A stretch of 64,000 bases of DNA from Caldifarciminota bacterium (GTDB taxonomy: Bacteria; Hydrothermota; Hydrothermia; UBA1063; CAJXJZ01), in assembly GCA_026986775.1 (NCBI GenBank), contig JALSNX010000001.1:124001-188000 (forward strand), given 5' to 3'. The translations under genes and the position numbers were made by a program. Under the pieces are notes generated by a model that did no database searches, was not told the origin of the DNA, and saw nothing but the letters and a program-made list of their open reading frames with translations. How positions within the stretch are numbered: the stretch's first letter is position 1; each line of letters begins with the position of its first letter. Below, piece by piece: positions 8,575 through 17,202 of this stretch.

Positions 8575-9198
8575 TCACACAAAAGGAATACCTGGAATAT
8601 ACTCCCTTACTTCAGGCTCTGCACCATAAAGACCAAGTGAAAAAGTTGAAAGCTCTGCCAGTTTTTCGTTGGTAAGTTTTCCAAGAGCATAACCCTTTGC
8701 TCCATAGTAAAAGAGGCGTAACACATCCTCATCCTGTATGGCCCAGTTGAAAAAATACAGAGGGTCAGAGTTCAGATAAATGCCTTTTTTCCATCTCTTT
8801 ACCTTTTTTATTCTCACCTCTTTCAAAAAGTACACAGATGACTTTTTATACCATTTTTTTCCATGAGACTCCACAACAACGGCACGGGGCTTAACCTCAA
8901 TTCTTTTTTGAAGCTTTTTTTCAAAAAACTCCAGTATAAAATCCCTGAATGCATCCTTTGCACCATGTGCATAGGCCTGAAACAATGCGGCAAAATCTCT
9001 TAAATCCAGTTTAAAAAAGGTATAGAATGGGTTGAATCTTGGTCTTAAAACCGTGTCATCCTTCAGAATATAAACAGAATATCGCTTTCCGATATTCCTG
9101 TACTTTTCGTCAAAAACAATAAAAGGCGGAGTATTTTCATACTCCGCCTCTTTCATCTCAGCAATCCTCTCAAACTCTTTTTTTAGAATCTCATTCAT
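8575..9198 (-). CDS. Conserved hypothetical protein coupled to DUF1015 gene
   Basis: A 207-aa protein. The open frame reaches further upstream to 9357, but that part lies inside the DUF1015 gene. The ATG at 9198 overlaps the DUF1015 stop by eight bases and begins a protein-like sequence (MNEILKKEFERIAEM), so it is the likely start. The protein is soluble, rich in Lys and aromatic residues, and has no membrane segment or recognised motif (e.g. FNPFYTFFKLDLRDFAALFQAYAHGAKDAFRDF). I do not recognise the family. Coupling to the DUF1015 gene suggests a joint function. Confidence 0.65.
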   Translation of the reverse strand: MNEILKKEFERIAEMKEAEYENTPPFIVFDEKYRNIGKRYSVYILKDDTVLRPRFNPFYTFFKLDLRDFAALFQAYAHGAKDAFRDFILEFFEKKLQKRIEVKPRAVVVESHGKKWYKKSSVYFLKEVRIKKVKRWKKGIYLNSDPLYFFNWAIQDEDVLRLFYYGAKGYALGKLTNEKLAELSTFSLGLYGAEPEVREYIPGIPFV

Positions 9199-10441
9199 CA
9201 AGTTTATGAACAAATAGCCCTGAGCGTAGTTTAGGTTCAAACCATGTTGATTTGGGTGGCATAACAAGCCCTGCATCTGCCACAGCCATAAGTTCCTCAA
9301 TGGATGTGGGATACATGGAGAAGGCAACACCGCCTGTTTTATCCGCTTTCTCTTCAAGAACAGAAAGCCCCCTTATTCCACCGACAAACTCAATTCTTTT
9401 GTCCTTTCTCGGATTTTTGATTCCCAGAATGGGGTCAAGGAGATTGTCCTGCAAAATGGCAACATCAAGCCTTTTAACAGGGTCATTTTCATTTACAATT
9501 TCAGGTTTTGCAGTGAGTTTATACCATTTTCCGTCAAGATACATTCCAAAGGTATGCCTTTTTTCAGGTCTGTATGGATTGCCCCTTTTTGATTTTTCTT
9601 CTATTTCAAATTTCTCTCCCACTTTTTTAATAAAATCTTCCTTTGAAAGACCATTTAAATCTTTAACCACCCTGTTATAATCCATGATAAAAAGTTCATC
9701 ATGAGGAAATGCAACAGCAAGGAAGAAATTATAGGGTTCCTCTCCTGTGTGATTTGGGTTTTCCTCCATCCTCTTTTTCCACACCCGTACTGCTGCTGCG
9801 CTTCTGTGATGTCCATCTGCTATGTAAAGATAGTCTATAGAACCGAATATATCCACAATCTTTTTGATTAATTTATCATCGTCCATGAGGTAAAACGTGT
9901 GTCTTACGCCATCCACCTCAAAATCGTATTCAGGCGTGGTTGAATTTACAAAATCTTTCACAATATCCCTTAAGTTTTTTCTCGCTTTGTAGGTAAGAAA
10001 AACAGGACCATTCTGTGCGTTTGTATATTCTATGTGTTTCGTTCTGTCTATCTCCTTTTCAATTCTTGTATTCTCGTGCTTTTTTATGATACCTCTGTCG
10101 TATTCCTCACAGGAAAACACACCCACTATTCCGTGCTGAACCCTATCTCCCATCTTTTGAACGTAAAGGTAAAGCATGGGCTTTTCATCCTTAAAGAGAA
10201 CACCATCTTTAATGAATCTTTCAAGATTCTCTTTTGCCTTTAAATAAACCCTCTCATCGTAAAGGTCAATCCCCGAAGGAAGGTCTATTTCAGGCCTTGT
10301 TATGTGTAAAAAAGAAAAGGGATTGTCCTTTGCAAGCTCCCTTGCCTCCTCTGTTGATACAACATCATAGGGCGGAGACTGAACTTTCAACACAAGGTCT
10401 TTTCTGGGACGTAATGCCTTAAAAGGTCTTATAATTGCCAT
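9191..10441 (-). CDS. DUF1015 family protein
   Basis: A 416-aa protein that matches DUF1015 along its length: start IIRPFKALRP, then SPPYDVVSTEEARELAKDNP, NPFSFLHITRPEIDLP, and the hallmark YIADGHHRSAAAVRVW at about residue 210. C-terminal conserved parts include LDPILGIKNPRKDKRIEFVGG. The family is widespread in bacteria; the DGHHR motif resembles ParB/SerK-like nucleotide-dependent enzymes, but the reaction is not established here. It is first in a two-gene unit with the 207-aa unknown protein. Confidence 0.85.
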   Translation of the reverse strand: MAIIRPFKALRPRKDLVLKVQSPPYDVVSTEEARELAKDNPFSFLHITRPEIDLPSGIDLYDERVYLKAKENLERFIKDGVLFKDEKPMLYLYVQKMGDRVQHGIVGVFSCEEYDRGIIKKHENTRIEKEIDRTKHIEYTNAQNGPVFLTYKARKNLRDIVKDFVNSTTPEYDFEVDGVRHTFYLMDDDKLIKKIVDIFGSIDYLYIADGHHRSAAAVRVWKKRMEENPNHTGEEPYNFFLAVAFPHDELFIMDYNRVVKDLNGLSKEDFIKKVGEKFEIEEKSKRGNPYRPEKRHTFGMYLDGKWYKLTAKPEIVNENDPVKRLDVAILQDNLLDPILGIKNPRKDKRIEFVGGIRGLSVLEEKADKTGGVAFSMYPTSIEELMAVADAGLVMPPKSTWFEPKLRSGLFVHKLDE

Positions 10442-10510
10442 TTCTCCCTCCTTTTGTATGCGTATATTTTAAAGTATTGATAAAGTAGAGAAAACAACAC
10501 ATTGAGCCAC

Positions 10511-10539
10511 TTGACATTATGAGTTCAGGGTAGTATAAT
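10511..10539 (+). promoter_or_regulatory. Promoter giving a leaderless SH3-like/M48/cyclase mRNA
   Basis: TTGACA at 10511-10516, a 17-base spacer and TATAAT at 10534-10539. The ATG at 10546 begins only six bases after the -10 box, so transcription would start at or within a base of the start codon. No ribosome binding site precedes it. Confidence 0.8.
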
Positions 10540-10545
10540 TTTTAC

Positions 10546-10950
10546 ATGTTTACCTTATTGATCCTTGCATATTTTACAGTCAGAGTTACGGTGGAGAGGA
10601 CATTTCTCAAGACCTCTCCCGATTTCTTCTCAGATAATGTGGCCATAGTGTCGTATGGCACGAGTTTAAAGGCAGACACCATCATTGCAGGATGGTACAG
10701 GGTTATATATAAAGGGAAAAGGGCGTATTTGCACGAATCAGCGGCAAGGAGTTTCAAGGGGATTTCCTTAGCCCGGCTGAGTAAGGTGACAGGCAAAGGA
10801 GAGAATGCAATATCACTTGCAGCGAAAGGGTTTGAGGAAAGTAATGTCACAGGCGTAAAAGGATACAATTTAAAGGATGTAAAGTATCTTGAGAAATTTA
10901 AAGTCAGTTTAGATAACATAAAGCGTTTTAAAGAGCAAGGAGAACTATGA
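10546..10950 (+). CDS. Small exported SH3-like protein
   Basis: A 134-aa protein with a short N-terminal hydrophobic segment (FTLLILAYFTV) and a region resembling a bacterial SH3 fold (FSDNVAIVSYGTSLKADTIIAGWYRVIYKGKRAYLHESAA). The C-terminal half is charged and helical. It is the first gene of a three-gene operon; its stop overlaps the M48 protease start by four bases. Bacterial SH3 domains often bind cell wall or protein partners, so a role in envelope sensing is possible but unproven. The start sits at the predicted transcription start. Confidence 0.65.
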   Translation: MFTLLILAYFTVRVTVERTFLKTSPDFFSDNVAIVSYGTSLKADTIIAGWYRVIYKGKRAYLHESAARSFKGISLARLSKVTGKGENAISLAAKGFEESNVTGVKGYNLKDVKYLEKFKVSLDNIKRFKEQGEL

Positions 10951-11744
10951 AGAGATTTTTATTACTTTTACTTATTTTTACTGTGTCGTGTGCATCTTTA
11001 GGGTCCGGTAAGCAACAAGGTTCCTTCTCCCTTGTATCCGAAAAGGACGAGTACTACATAGGAAGATTGACTGCTGCAAAGATTCTTAAAAAATACCCAT
11101 TGCTACACAACGATAGACTAACGGAATATCTCACAGACATTGCCAGTTATCTTGCAATCTATTCTAAAAGACCCTTTATATACAGAGGTTACCATGCAGG
11201 AGTTCTTAACACTGAAAAACCGATGGCACTATCAACTCCCGGTGGCTTCATACTCATCTCAAAAGGGCTCATAAAAAAACTTGACAACGAGGACCAGCTT
11301 GCAGCAGTAATTGCCCACGAAATAGGTCATATATCAAACAAACACGGCCTTTCCTACATTAAAACAGCCTACCTTGTTGATCTTGGTGCCACACTTAGCA
11401 GAAAAATAGCAAAAAGAAAGATAGAGAAGGAAAGAAGTCAGAAATTACTCAATATAGCGGTGGATGTTGCTGATGTTCTCCTTAAAAGAGGATATTCAAG
11501 AAAACAGGAGGAAGAGGCAGACAAAGAGGCCATCAGGATTTTGAAGAAAAGTGGATACAATCCATACGCCTTAATAGAGGTACTTGAAAAAATGAAAAAA
11601 ATATCCAGAAACGCCCCCATTCAATTTACGCGAACACATCCCATTCCAGAAAGGAGAATTGAGATTTTGAAGAAAGTGGCAACAAGAAAAAAGCCGTCTC
11701 AAAAAAGAACATTCAGATTCCAGAGTTATAAAAATATGCTGTGA
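10947..11744 (+). CDS. M48-family metalloprotease lipoprotein
   Basis: A 265-aa zinc peptidase resembling BepA/LoiP. The signal ends in a lipobox (FTVSC, cysteine 15), so it should be membrane-tethered on the periplasmic side. The zinc and catalytic motif HEIGH is at residues 124-128, and the third ligand lies in the QEEEADKEAIRIL helix. The C-terminal THPIPERRIEIL is also typical of this group. These proteases degrade or assist assembly of outer-membrane proteins. It is coupled to both neighbours by four-base overlaps (ATGA, GTGA). Confidence 0.9.
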   Translation: MKRFLLLLLIFTVSCASLGSGKQQGSFSLVSEKDEYYIGRLTAAKILKKYPLLHNDRLTEYLTDIASYLAIYSKRPFIYRGYHAGVLNTEKPMALSTPGGFILISKGLIKKLDNEDQLAAVIAHEIGHISNKHGLSYIKTAYLVDLGATLSRKIAKRKIEKERSQKLLNIAVDVADVLLKRGYSRKQEEEADKEAIRILKKSGYNPYALIEVLEKMKKISRNAPIQFTRTHPIPERRIEILKKVATRKKPSQKRTFRFQSYKNML

Positions 11745-13789
11745 AGAAGAAGTTACCCTACGCCGTCTTTTTACTAATTACCCTTATACTCTCAGTATTT
11801 TATGAAACAGGCCCTGTTTTCAGACACATTGACAATGTAATATATGACATGTATCAGAGACGGTTCCCTTTAAAAATAGAGAACCCTTCAGTTGTATTCA
11901 TTGAAATCGACCAGAAAAGTCTGGATTTCTTGAAAAAAAATGCCCTTATCTCATGGCCTTGGCCAAGAAGCATGTACGCCCATCTTATAGATGCTATAAA
12001 GGCATCAGGTGCACAGAACATCATCTTTGATCTTTTATTTTCAAGTTCATCTATGTATGGAAAAGCAGATGATTCAATCTTTTCATCTAAAATAAAAAGT
12101 GCAAAAAACGTCTATCTTCCATTCGTTTCAGGAAGTGGAACAAGGATAAAAGAACCCCCTCCAGGTGGCATCAAGTTGCCTTCCAATAGCATGGCAAAAT
12201 GCAAAAAATCAGACAGAGGTCTTTTCCCATTAGTAGATTTTCTGAAAAGAGCGCGGAGAGTGGGGGATGCAAGGGGCTTTCCCGACCGGGATGGCATATT
12301 CAGAAAATACTCACTCTGCACAGAGATAAAAGGCAGTGTATTTCCTTCCCTTGCTTTTAGCATATTTCCTGAGGACTCATTTATCAAAATCCTTGGAAAA
12401 TACAGACACACCACATATCTCTTTCCCCGCTTTCCCCGATACAGGGATTTTAAAAGATACAGTTTCATTGACGTAATAACACTTTACAGGGAGGGTAAAC
12501 TGAAAAACGCTTTCAGGGGTAAAACCGTTATAGTGGGAGCAACAGCACCGGGACTTTTAGATTTAAGGCCTACGAGCGTATCAAAAAACACACCCGGCAT
12601 GTTCCTGCATGGGGCTGTTATCGAAAATACACGATTAAATGCCTTTATAAATCATCCACCTTTAGTAGTAAATCTCTCTGTCGTTTTATTTGTACTTGCA
12701 GGATTTTATTTAATCTACTTTCTGCCCTTTAATTTACTCTGGCGTTCAGCCTTTATTTTAATATTCACGACAGTTCTGATTTTTTCAGACCTGTTCCTCT
12801 ATAGCAATGTGAACACTTTTATATCTCCAGTAATTTTTCTATTTCCCCTTGTTTTTTTATACATATCATTTGTTTCTTATGACTACACAGTGGAGAACAG
12901 GGAAAAACGATTCATCAAAAAACTTTTCATGCATTACGTCTCAAGAGAACTCCTTGAAGAAATCCTGAAATCCCCTCAATTAGTAAAAATAGGAGGTGAA
13001 AGAAAGATTATAACAGTTATGTTCTCTGATATAGCATCCTTTACCAGCATATCAGAAAAACTCAAACCTGAGGAAGTGGTATCAATTTTAAACAGACTCC
13101 TTGAAGACATGTCAAACATCATAATGAATGAACACGGCTACATAGACAAATACGAAGGAGATGCAATAATGGCCTTCTGGAACGCACCCGTAACAGTGGA
13201 AAACCATGCGACCTGCGCAATAAAAGCAGCCATTGAATGCCATGAAAAACTCAAAAGAGAAATAAACCCGTCACTTGAAAAACTCGGCTTTAAACCCCTC
13301 AATATGCGATTTGGCATAAACACAGGTGAGGCGGTGGTGGGCAACATAGGCTCAAGTAAAAGGTTTGACTACACAGCCATAGGAGACAGCGTAAACCTGG
13401 CATCAAGATTGGAGGGCATAAATAAGGTTTACGGAACAAACATAATAATAAGCGAATACACAAAAGAACGTGCGGAAAGAGAATCCCCATCTTTATTCCT
13501 GTTCAGGGAACTTGACTATGTGAGGGTAAAAGGAAAACAGAAGCCCGTAAGAATATATGAGGTTACAGGATTCAAAGAAGCCGTATCAGCGGAAAAAATC
13601 AGGATTATAGAGCAGTATGAAAAAGCGCTTTTTTACTATAGACGGGGAGATTTTAAAAAGGCAAAGAAAATTCTTGAAAAGATTGCAGAGGGGGACAGCC
13701 CCTCAGAGGTGCTTCTGAAAAGATGCCTTTCCCTTCTCAAAAATCCACCTACCACCTGGGATGGCATATTCACAATGACCACAAAATAG
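11741..13789 (+). CDS. CHASE2-domain adenylate/guanylate cyclase
   Basis: A 682-aa class III nucleotide cyclase with an extracytoplasmic CHASE2 sensor. Order: N-terminal membrane helix (about 7-20), CHASE2 domain (about 30-290, with PSVVFIEIDQKSLDFL and GKTVIVGATAPGLLDLR), three membrane helices (about 305-380), then the cyclase domain from about 420 to 605. Metal-binding aspartates are seen in VMFSDIASFTSISE and YEGDAIMAFWNAP, and transition-state residues in GDSVNLASRLE. A short TPR-like tail follows (KALFYYRRGDFKKAKKI). The start is GTG, overlapping the M48 stop. It makes a cyclic nucleotide in response to a periplasmic cue; cAMP is more likely than cGMP but this is not settled. Confidence 0.9.
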   Translation: MKKKLPYAVFLLITLILSVFYETGPVFRHIDNVIYDMYQRRFPLKIENPSVVFIEIDQKSLDFLKKNALISWPWPRSMYAHLIDAIKASGAQNIIFDLLFSSSSMYGKADDSIFSSKIKSAKNVYLPFVSGSGTRIKEPPPGGIKLPSNSMAKCKKSDRGLFPLVDFLKRARRVGDARGFPDRDGIFRKYSLCTEIKGSVFPSLAFSIFPEDSFIKILGKYRHTTYLFPRFPRYRDFKRYSFIDVITLYREGKLKNAFRGKTVIVGATAPGLLDLRPTSVSKNTPGMFLHGAVIENTRLNAFINHPPLVVNLSVVLFVLAGFYLIYFLPFNLLWRSAFILIFTTVLIFSDLFLYSNVNTFISPVIFLFPLVFLYISFVSYDYTVENREKRFIKKLFMHYVSRELLEEILKSPQLVKIGGERKIITVMFSDIASFTSISEKLKPEEVVSILNRLLEDMSNIIMNEHGYIDKYEGDAIMAFWNAPVTVENHATCAIKAAIECHEKLKREINPSLEKLGFKPLNMRFGINTGEAVVGNIGSSKRFDYTAIGDSVNLASRLEGINKVYGTNIIISEYTKERAERESPSLFLFRELDYVRVKGKQKPVRIYEVTGFKEAVSAEKIRIIEQYEKALFYYRRGDFKKAKKILEKIAEGDSPSEVLLKRCLSLLKNPPTTWDGIFTMTTK

Positions 13790-14587
13790 TCAATACCACT
13801 TAAAAACAACCTCAGTAAAACCCTCATCATAAACAAAGTCAAATTCAAAGGATTTCCCCATCACAGGAGTAAATACAAAAGGCCAGTTGGGACACAGAAT
13901 AGGGTCACAGAGTTTATTTTCATCGTGCCACACCTCAACAGCAAAAACAAGAACATCACCCTTTAAAGGGTCTATTTCAACATTGTAATGCCTGAGTTTT
14001 CCATTATACCATTCAAGAACCACACCCTCAGGTTTATAATCCTCAAAATACCAGAAAATATCAGAAACAAGAACACCCCCAAATTTTTCCCAGATACGCT
14101 TATTCACAGTGGGTTCATCAAGACTTTCAAGAGGAATCACCTGATACTTCAAAAAACCCCTGTTGGGAAAAATTGCACCTGGTTTAAACTTCAATCTGTT
14201 TAAAGCCTCAAGACTCTCATCATAAAGCAGGGGCCCATAAAATTCCTGCACAAGAAGGTCAATCTCCTCCTGAGGTTCCCAATCCTCAATAAAAGAGCAG
14301 ACAACCTCAACATTTGAATATTCAGAGAACCTTTCCATAAGAACATCACAGGCAATAGCATTTTCCTCAATAAGATAGAGTTTACGAGGCCTTATTACGT
14401 CAAGAATAACAGATGAAAGTTCACCCAGTCCAGCACCAGCCTCAACAACCACACCGCCACGAGAAAGACCGGAAAGCCCCTTCTTAAAAGCCGCAAGCCT
14501 CTTTTCATCCTCATGAACACCCAGAAAAGCAAGAAAATCATCAACCTCAACGTATCTATGTTCAGGCAGTTTATTGAGAATCTCCAT
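13790..14587 (-). CDS. PRMT-like SAM-dependent methyltransferase
   Basis: A 265-aa protein with a Rossmann methyltransferase fold. Motif I is VVVEAGAGLGELSS, followed by KLYLIEENAIA. Then comes a loop resembling the double-E loop of protein arginine methyltransferases (LVQEFYGPLLYDESLEAL), and FKPGAIFPNRG matches the PRMT post-loop K-P-G-G-x-x-x-P. The C-terminal half is beta-rich like the PRMT barrel. Its substrate is unknown; small-molecule or protein methylation is possible. The gene ends back-to-back with the cyclase gene and lies two bases downstream of the BtpA-family gene. Confidence 0.65.
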   Translation of the reverse strand: MEILNKLPEHRYVEVDDFLAFLGVHEDEKRLAAFKKGLSGLSRGGVVVEAGAGLGELSSVILDVIRPRKLYLIEENAIACDVLMERFSEYSNVEVVCSFIEDWEPQEEIDLLVQEFYGPLLYDESLEALNRLKFKPGAIFPNRGFLKYQVIPLESLDEPTVNKRIWEKFGGVLVSDIFWYFEDYKPEGVVLEWYNGKLRHYNVEIDPLKGDVLVFAVEVWHDENKLCDPILCPNWPFVFTPVMGKSFEFDFVYDEGFTEVVFKWY

Positions 14588-14589
14588 GC

Positions 14590-15372
14590 TTAAAGAAAAC
14601 TCTTAACAGTTTCAACAAAACTCTTTACCCTTTCCACCTTAACAGGCGCACCCGAACGCCCACCCTCTTCAAAATACGTTCCCACAATAGCACCATCCGA
14701 AACACCGATAAAATCCCTCACATTATCAATATTAACACCGCTTCCAACAAACACAGGAACATTCACAACGCTTTTCACCCTCTTTACAGTATCGCAGGAA
14801 GTCACATCCCCCGTTCTTTTACCAGAAACAATAATAACATCCGCAAGCCCCCTTTTTTCAGTTTCAATTGCCCAGTCTTCAATAGAATAATCATCAAATT
14901 GCCATGCATGTTTCACCATAACATCCTCATAGAAAGCAATATGCTCCGCATTGAGCAATTTCCTCTTTCTTGCCACTTCAGCAATTTTCCCCTCAATAAT
15001 CCCCGAAGGCGTAATCACAGCGCCCACAGGCACATTTATCCTTATAAAATCAGCAGAAACAGCATAAGCAATTAAAAGAGCAGATAAAGCATCGTTCCTC
15101 AAAACATTAACACCCAAAAGCATATTATCAGGAAGATTCTCTCTAATCCGCACCATCACAGAGACAAACGCAGCAAGAGTTTCTGAAGGAATACTGTCAT
15201 TAAAAAACGGGACATCGTTGAAGTTCTCCACAATCACACCATCAACCCCGCCGTTTACAAGAGCATCAAGGTCAGAAAGAGCCCTGTCAAGAACCTCCTT
15301 CATATCTCCATTATATTTCGGACTTCCCGCAAGAGGCAAAAGATGAATAACCCCGATAACAGTAAACTTCAT
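14590..15372 (-). CDS. BtpA/SgcQ family TIM-barrel protein
   Basis: A 260-aa protein of the BtpA family. The start at 15372 (MKFTVIGVIHLLPLAGSPKY) matches the conserved family N-terminus; an upstream ATG at 15420 would add 16 unconserved residues. Family motifs include GVDGVIVENFNDVPF, GVNVLRNDALSALLIAYA and the C-terminal VPVFVGSGVNIDNV phosphate-binding loop. BtpA is named for a role in photosystem I biogenesis in cyanobacteria, and SgcQ for a sugar cluster, but the general activity is unknown. It lies directly upstream of the PRMT-like gene. Confidence 0.85.
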   Translation of the reverse strand: MKFTVIGVIHLLPLAGSPKYNGDMKEVLDRALSDLDALVNGGVDGVIVENFNDVPFFNDSIPSETLAAFVSVMVRIRENLPDNMLLGVNVLRNDALSALLIAYAVSADFIRINVPVGAVITPSGIIEGKIAEVARKRKLLNAEHIAFYEDVMVKHAWQFDDYSIEDWAIETEKRGLADVIIVSGKRTGDVTSCDTVKRVKSVVNVPVFVGSGVNIDNVRDFIGVSDGAIVGTYFEEGGRSGAPVKVERVKSFVETVKSFL

Positions 15373-15459
15373 ACCTAAAATAATAACCCGCACAGAGCGT
15401 TCAGCAAAAGCCCATCTCATTGTGTCAGCACATCATGTCAGGATATATGTAAAATAAAC

Positions 15460-15503
15460 TTGACATTACGTAAAGTTTTCTTTATAATTTGTTATGTAAA
15501 CTT
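15460..15503 (+). promoter_or_regulatory. Promoter with paired operator-like repeats for 15519 and the Xre gene
   Basis: TTGACA at 15460-15465, a 17-base spacer and TATAAT at 15483-15488. Two similar 12-mers, TTACGTAAAGTT (15466-15477) and TTATGTAAACTT (15492-15503), flank the -10 box with a 26-base period. They are likely sites for the Xre regulator encoded second in the operon. Confidence 0.75.
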
Positions 15504-15518
15504 AACAGGAGGTAAACA

Positions 15519-15935
15519 ATGAGCTATCATGAAAAGGTGTGGAGGGTGAATGTGTACACAATACTGCTGGCATCATTCATAATACTGATATTCCGCATAC
15601 TCAATTTTCCAGAGAGGGTAATTCTGGCTTCTTTCGGATTTATGGGCTTTATAGCAGTCCCGGGTGCCATTTACAGAAATCAGTTAAAAAAGGAACAGGA
15701 CGAAATGATAAAGGAAATCTCAAGAAGAGCAATGGCCGTATCATTCAAACTGGTCTGGTTTATCATTTTTGCTGCAATCTTTATTCTCTACTTTACGCAT
15801 CTTAACGATGAGAGCATAACAATCCCAACACTCAACCTTCAACTGGCACTCTGGGGCTCATTCGCCATGGTAATTCTCACACAGAGCCTGGCAGGACTTT
15901 ATTATCTAAAAAAAGGAGTCAGCATTGAAGATTAA
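15519..15935 (+). CDS. Four-helix membrane protein upstream of Xre regulator
   Basis: A 138-aa protein with four predicted membrane helices (about residues 14-28, 35-50, 74-93 and 108-128). The layout, an Xre-type regulator directly downstream, and the KKEQDEMIKEISRRA cytosolic loop resemble DUF2178-type membrane proteins, which commonly pair with such regulators. A good GGAGG site precedes the start. The role is unknown; a stress-controlled membrane protein is a guess. Confidence 0.7.
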   Translation: MSYHEKVWRVNVYTILLASFIILIFRILNFPERVILASFGFMGFIAVPGAIYRNQLKKEQDEMIKEISRRAMAVSFKLVWFIIFAAIFILYFTHLNDESITIPTLNLQLALWGSFAMVILTQSLAGLYYLKKGVSIED

Positions 15936-16146
15936 AAACAGACTCAAAGAATGGCGTGTAAAAAAAGGTGATATTACACAGGAAGAACTTGCGCAGGCAG
16001 TGGGCGTATCCAGACAGACCATAAACGCCATAGAGAAAGGCAAATACCTTCCCTCCCTCGCACTTGCGTTCAAACTGAGCCTGTACTTTGAGACAACCAT
16101 AGAGGAACTCTTTTACGTGGATGAAAATTCAACTAAAGAAACATAA
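15925..16146 (+). CDS. Xre-family helix-turn-helix regulator
   Basis: A 73-aa DNA-binding protein with the compact YozG/YgzD-like form. The helix-turn-helix is TQEELAQAVGVSRQTINAIEKGKYLPSLALAF, ending in TTIEELFYVDE. The start is TTG with AAAGGAG upstream, and the gene overlaps the membrane-protein gene by 11 bases. It probably represses its own operon through the paired repeats around the -10 box at 15483. It borders the CRISPR island, but nothing links it functionally to CRISPR. Confidence 0.88.
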   Translation: MKIKNRLKEWRVKKGDITQEELAQAVGVSRQTINAIEKGKYLPSLALAFKLSLYFETTIEELFYVDENSTKET

Positions 16147-16167
16147 CCCGTAAAACAATAAATCATG

Positions 16168-16335
16168 GTGTCACAAACCTCACATACGACCAAAACCCCG
16201 GGGGTTTGTGACACCGTGAAAAATAATATCTTACGCATTATACTTGACAATTCAGATTTCATGGGGTATAATTTTCAGCGTTTCGTGAAATATGACTGTT
16301 TGGTCTAAAATATTGATTTTGAATAACATAAATGG
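16168..16335 (+). promoter_or_regulatory. CRISPR leader 1 with inverted repeat and promoter
   Basis: This is the leader of array 1, nearly identical to leader 2 at 19721-19890 (a handful of differences). It contains a perfect 12-base inverted repeat (GTGTCACAAACC at 16168-16179 and GGTTTGTGACAC at 16203-16214). It also has a consensus promoter, TTGACA at 16244-16249 and TATAAT at 16267-16272 with 17-base spacing, pointing into the array. It ends with AATAACATAAAT just before the first repeat, a motif also present before array 3. Confidence 0.85.
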
Positions 16336-17146
16336 GTTGCAGCGTAACTACGAGGAATGGAAACTATTACTACTCCAGAGAACTGGATTTGGTGATACCT
16401 CGTTGCAGCGTAACTACGAGGAATGGAAACTGATATACCTGATACTTGCTCTTTCTTATATAATAGGTTGCAGCGTAACTACGAGGAATGGAAACTTACG
16501 AGTCAGCACTTTCACATCACCATGCAAGCATGTTGCAGCGTAACTACGAGGAATGGAAACGTTTCCGTCCTCATCTGGGAATACCAGCACTGCGACTCCG
16601 TTGCAGCGTAACTACGAGGAATGGAAACTATACAAATTTTCATCATATCGTAGTTCTCTGTCTATGTTGCAGCGTAACTACGAGGAATGGAAACTACGAA
16701 TTGTGATAACCCTAATATTCTCCATTACCACGTTGCAGCGTAACTACGAGGAATGGAAACGCGGAAGTAAACAGCATACATACAAAAGTGCCGATAGGTT
16801 GCAGCGTAACTACGAGGAATGGAAACAGTTCATTATGCGCGAGAATCGTTTTTACTTTTATTGTTGCAGCGTAACTACGAGGAATGGAAACGGATTATCT
16901 GATTGTAGAAATATCATTCCAGTATAGTTGCAGCGTAACTACGAGGAATGGAAACACCGCCACTATTCTACCATCCTCGTCCCGTATGACACGTTGCAGC
17001 GTAACTACGAGGAATGGAAACATATAAATGGGGAAATAAACTTTCTTACTTGTATACCGTTGCAGCGTAACTACGAGGAATGGAAACGTTAATGCTTCTA
17101 TAATGGAATCTATGTCAGAATAGGTTGCAGCGTAACTACGAGGAAT
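16336..17146 (+). CRISPR. CRISPR array 1: 13 repeats, 12 spacers
   Basis: Twelve 29-base repeats (GTTGCAGCGTAAC...GGAATGGAAAC) and a truncated thirteenth at 17124-17146. Spacers are 35-39 bases. Repeats start at 16336, 16402, 16467, 16532, 16600, 16666, 16732, 16798, 16863, 16927, 16993, 17059 and 17124. The last copy diverges after GGAAT, which marks the trailer end, so transcription and new-spacer addition are at the left. The final eight repeat bases, ATGGAAAC, are the expected crRNA 5' handle. Confidence 0.98.
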
Positions 17147-17166
17147 CCCCGCCCCCCACAAAATAC

Positions 17167-17195
17167 TTGTTTTACCGCATAATGGGCGTTATAAT
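17167..17195 (+). promoter_or_regulatory. Promoter of the first cas6 operon (leaderless)
   Basis: TTGTTT at 17167-17172, 17-base spacer, TATAAT at 17190-17195, then exactly seven bases before the cas6 ATG at 17203. The same geometry occurs at the second cas6 (22710-22746). Confidence 0.6.
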
Positions 17196-17202
17196 CAGGA
17201 AA

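Noticed and set aside
16168-16214. Leader inverted repeat as a Rho-independent terminator
   Set aside because: The arms are separated by 23 bases and no T-run follows on either strand; a protein-binding palindrome seems more likely.
16292-17161. Several overlapping open frames of 60-124 codons on both strands in array 1
   Set aside because: They are read through CRISPR repeats and spacers, with repeated peptides such as LQRNYEEWK; no independent gene support.
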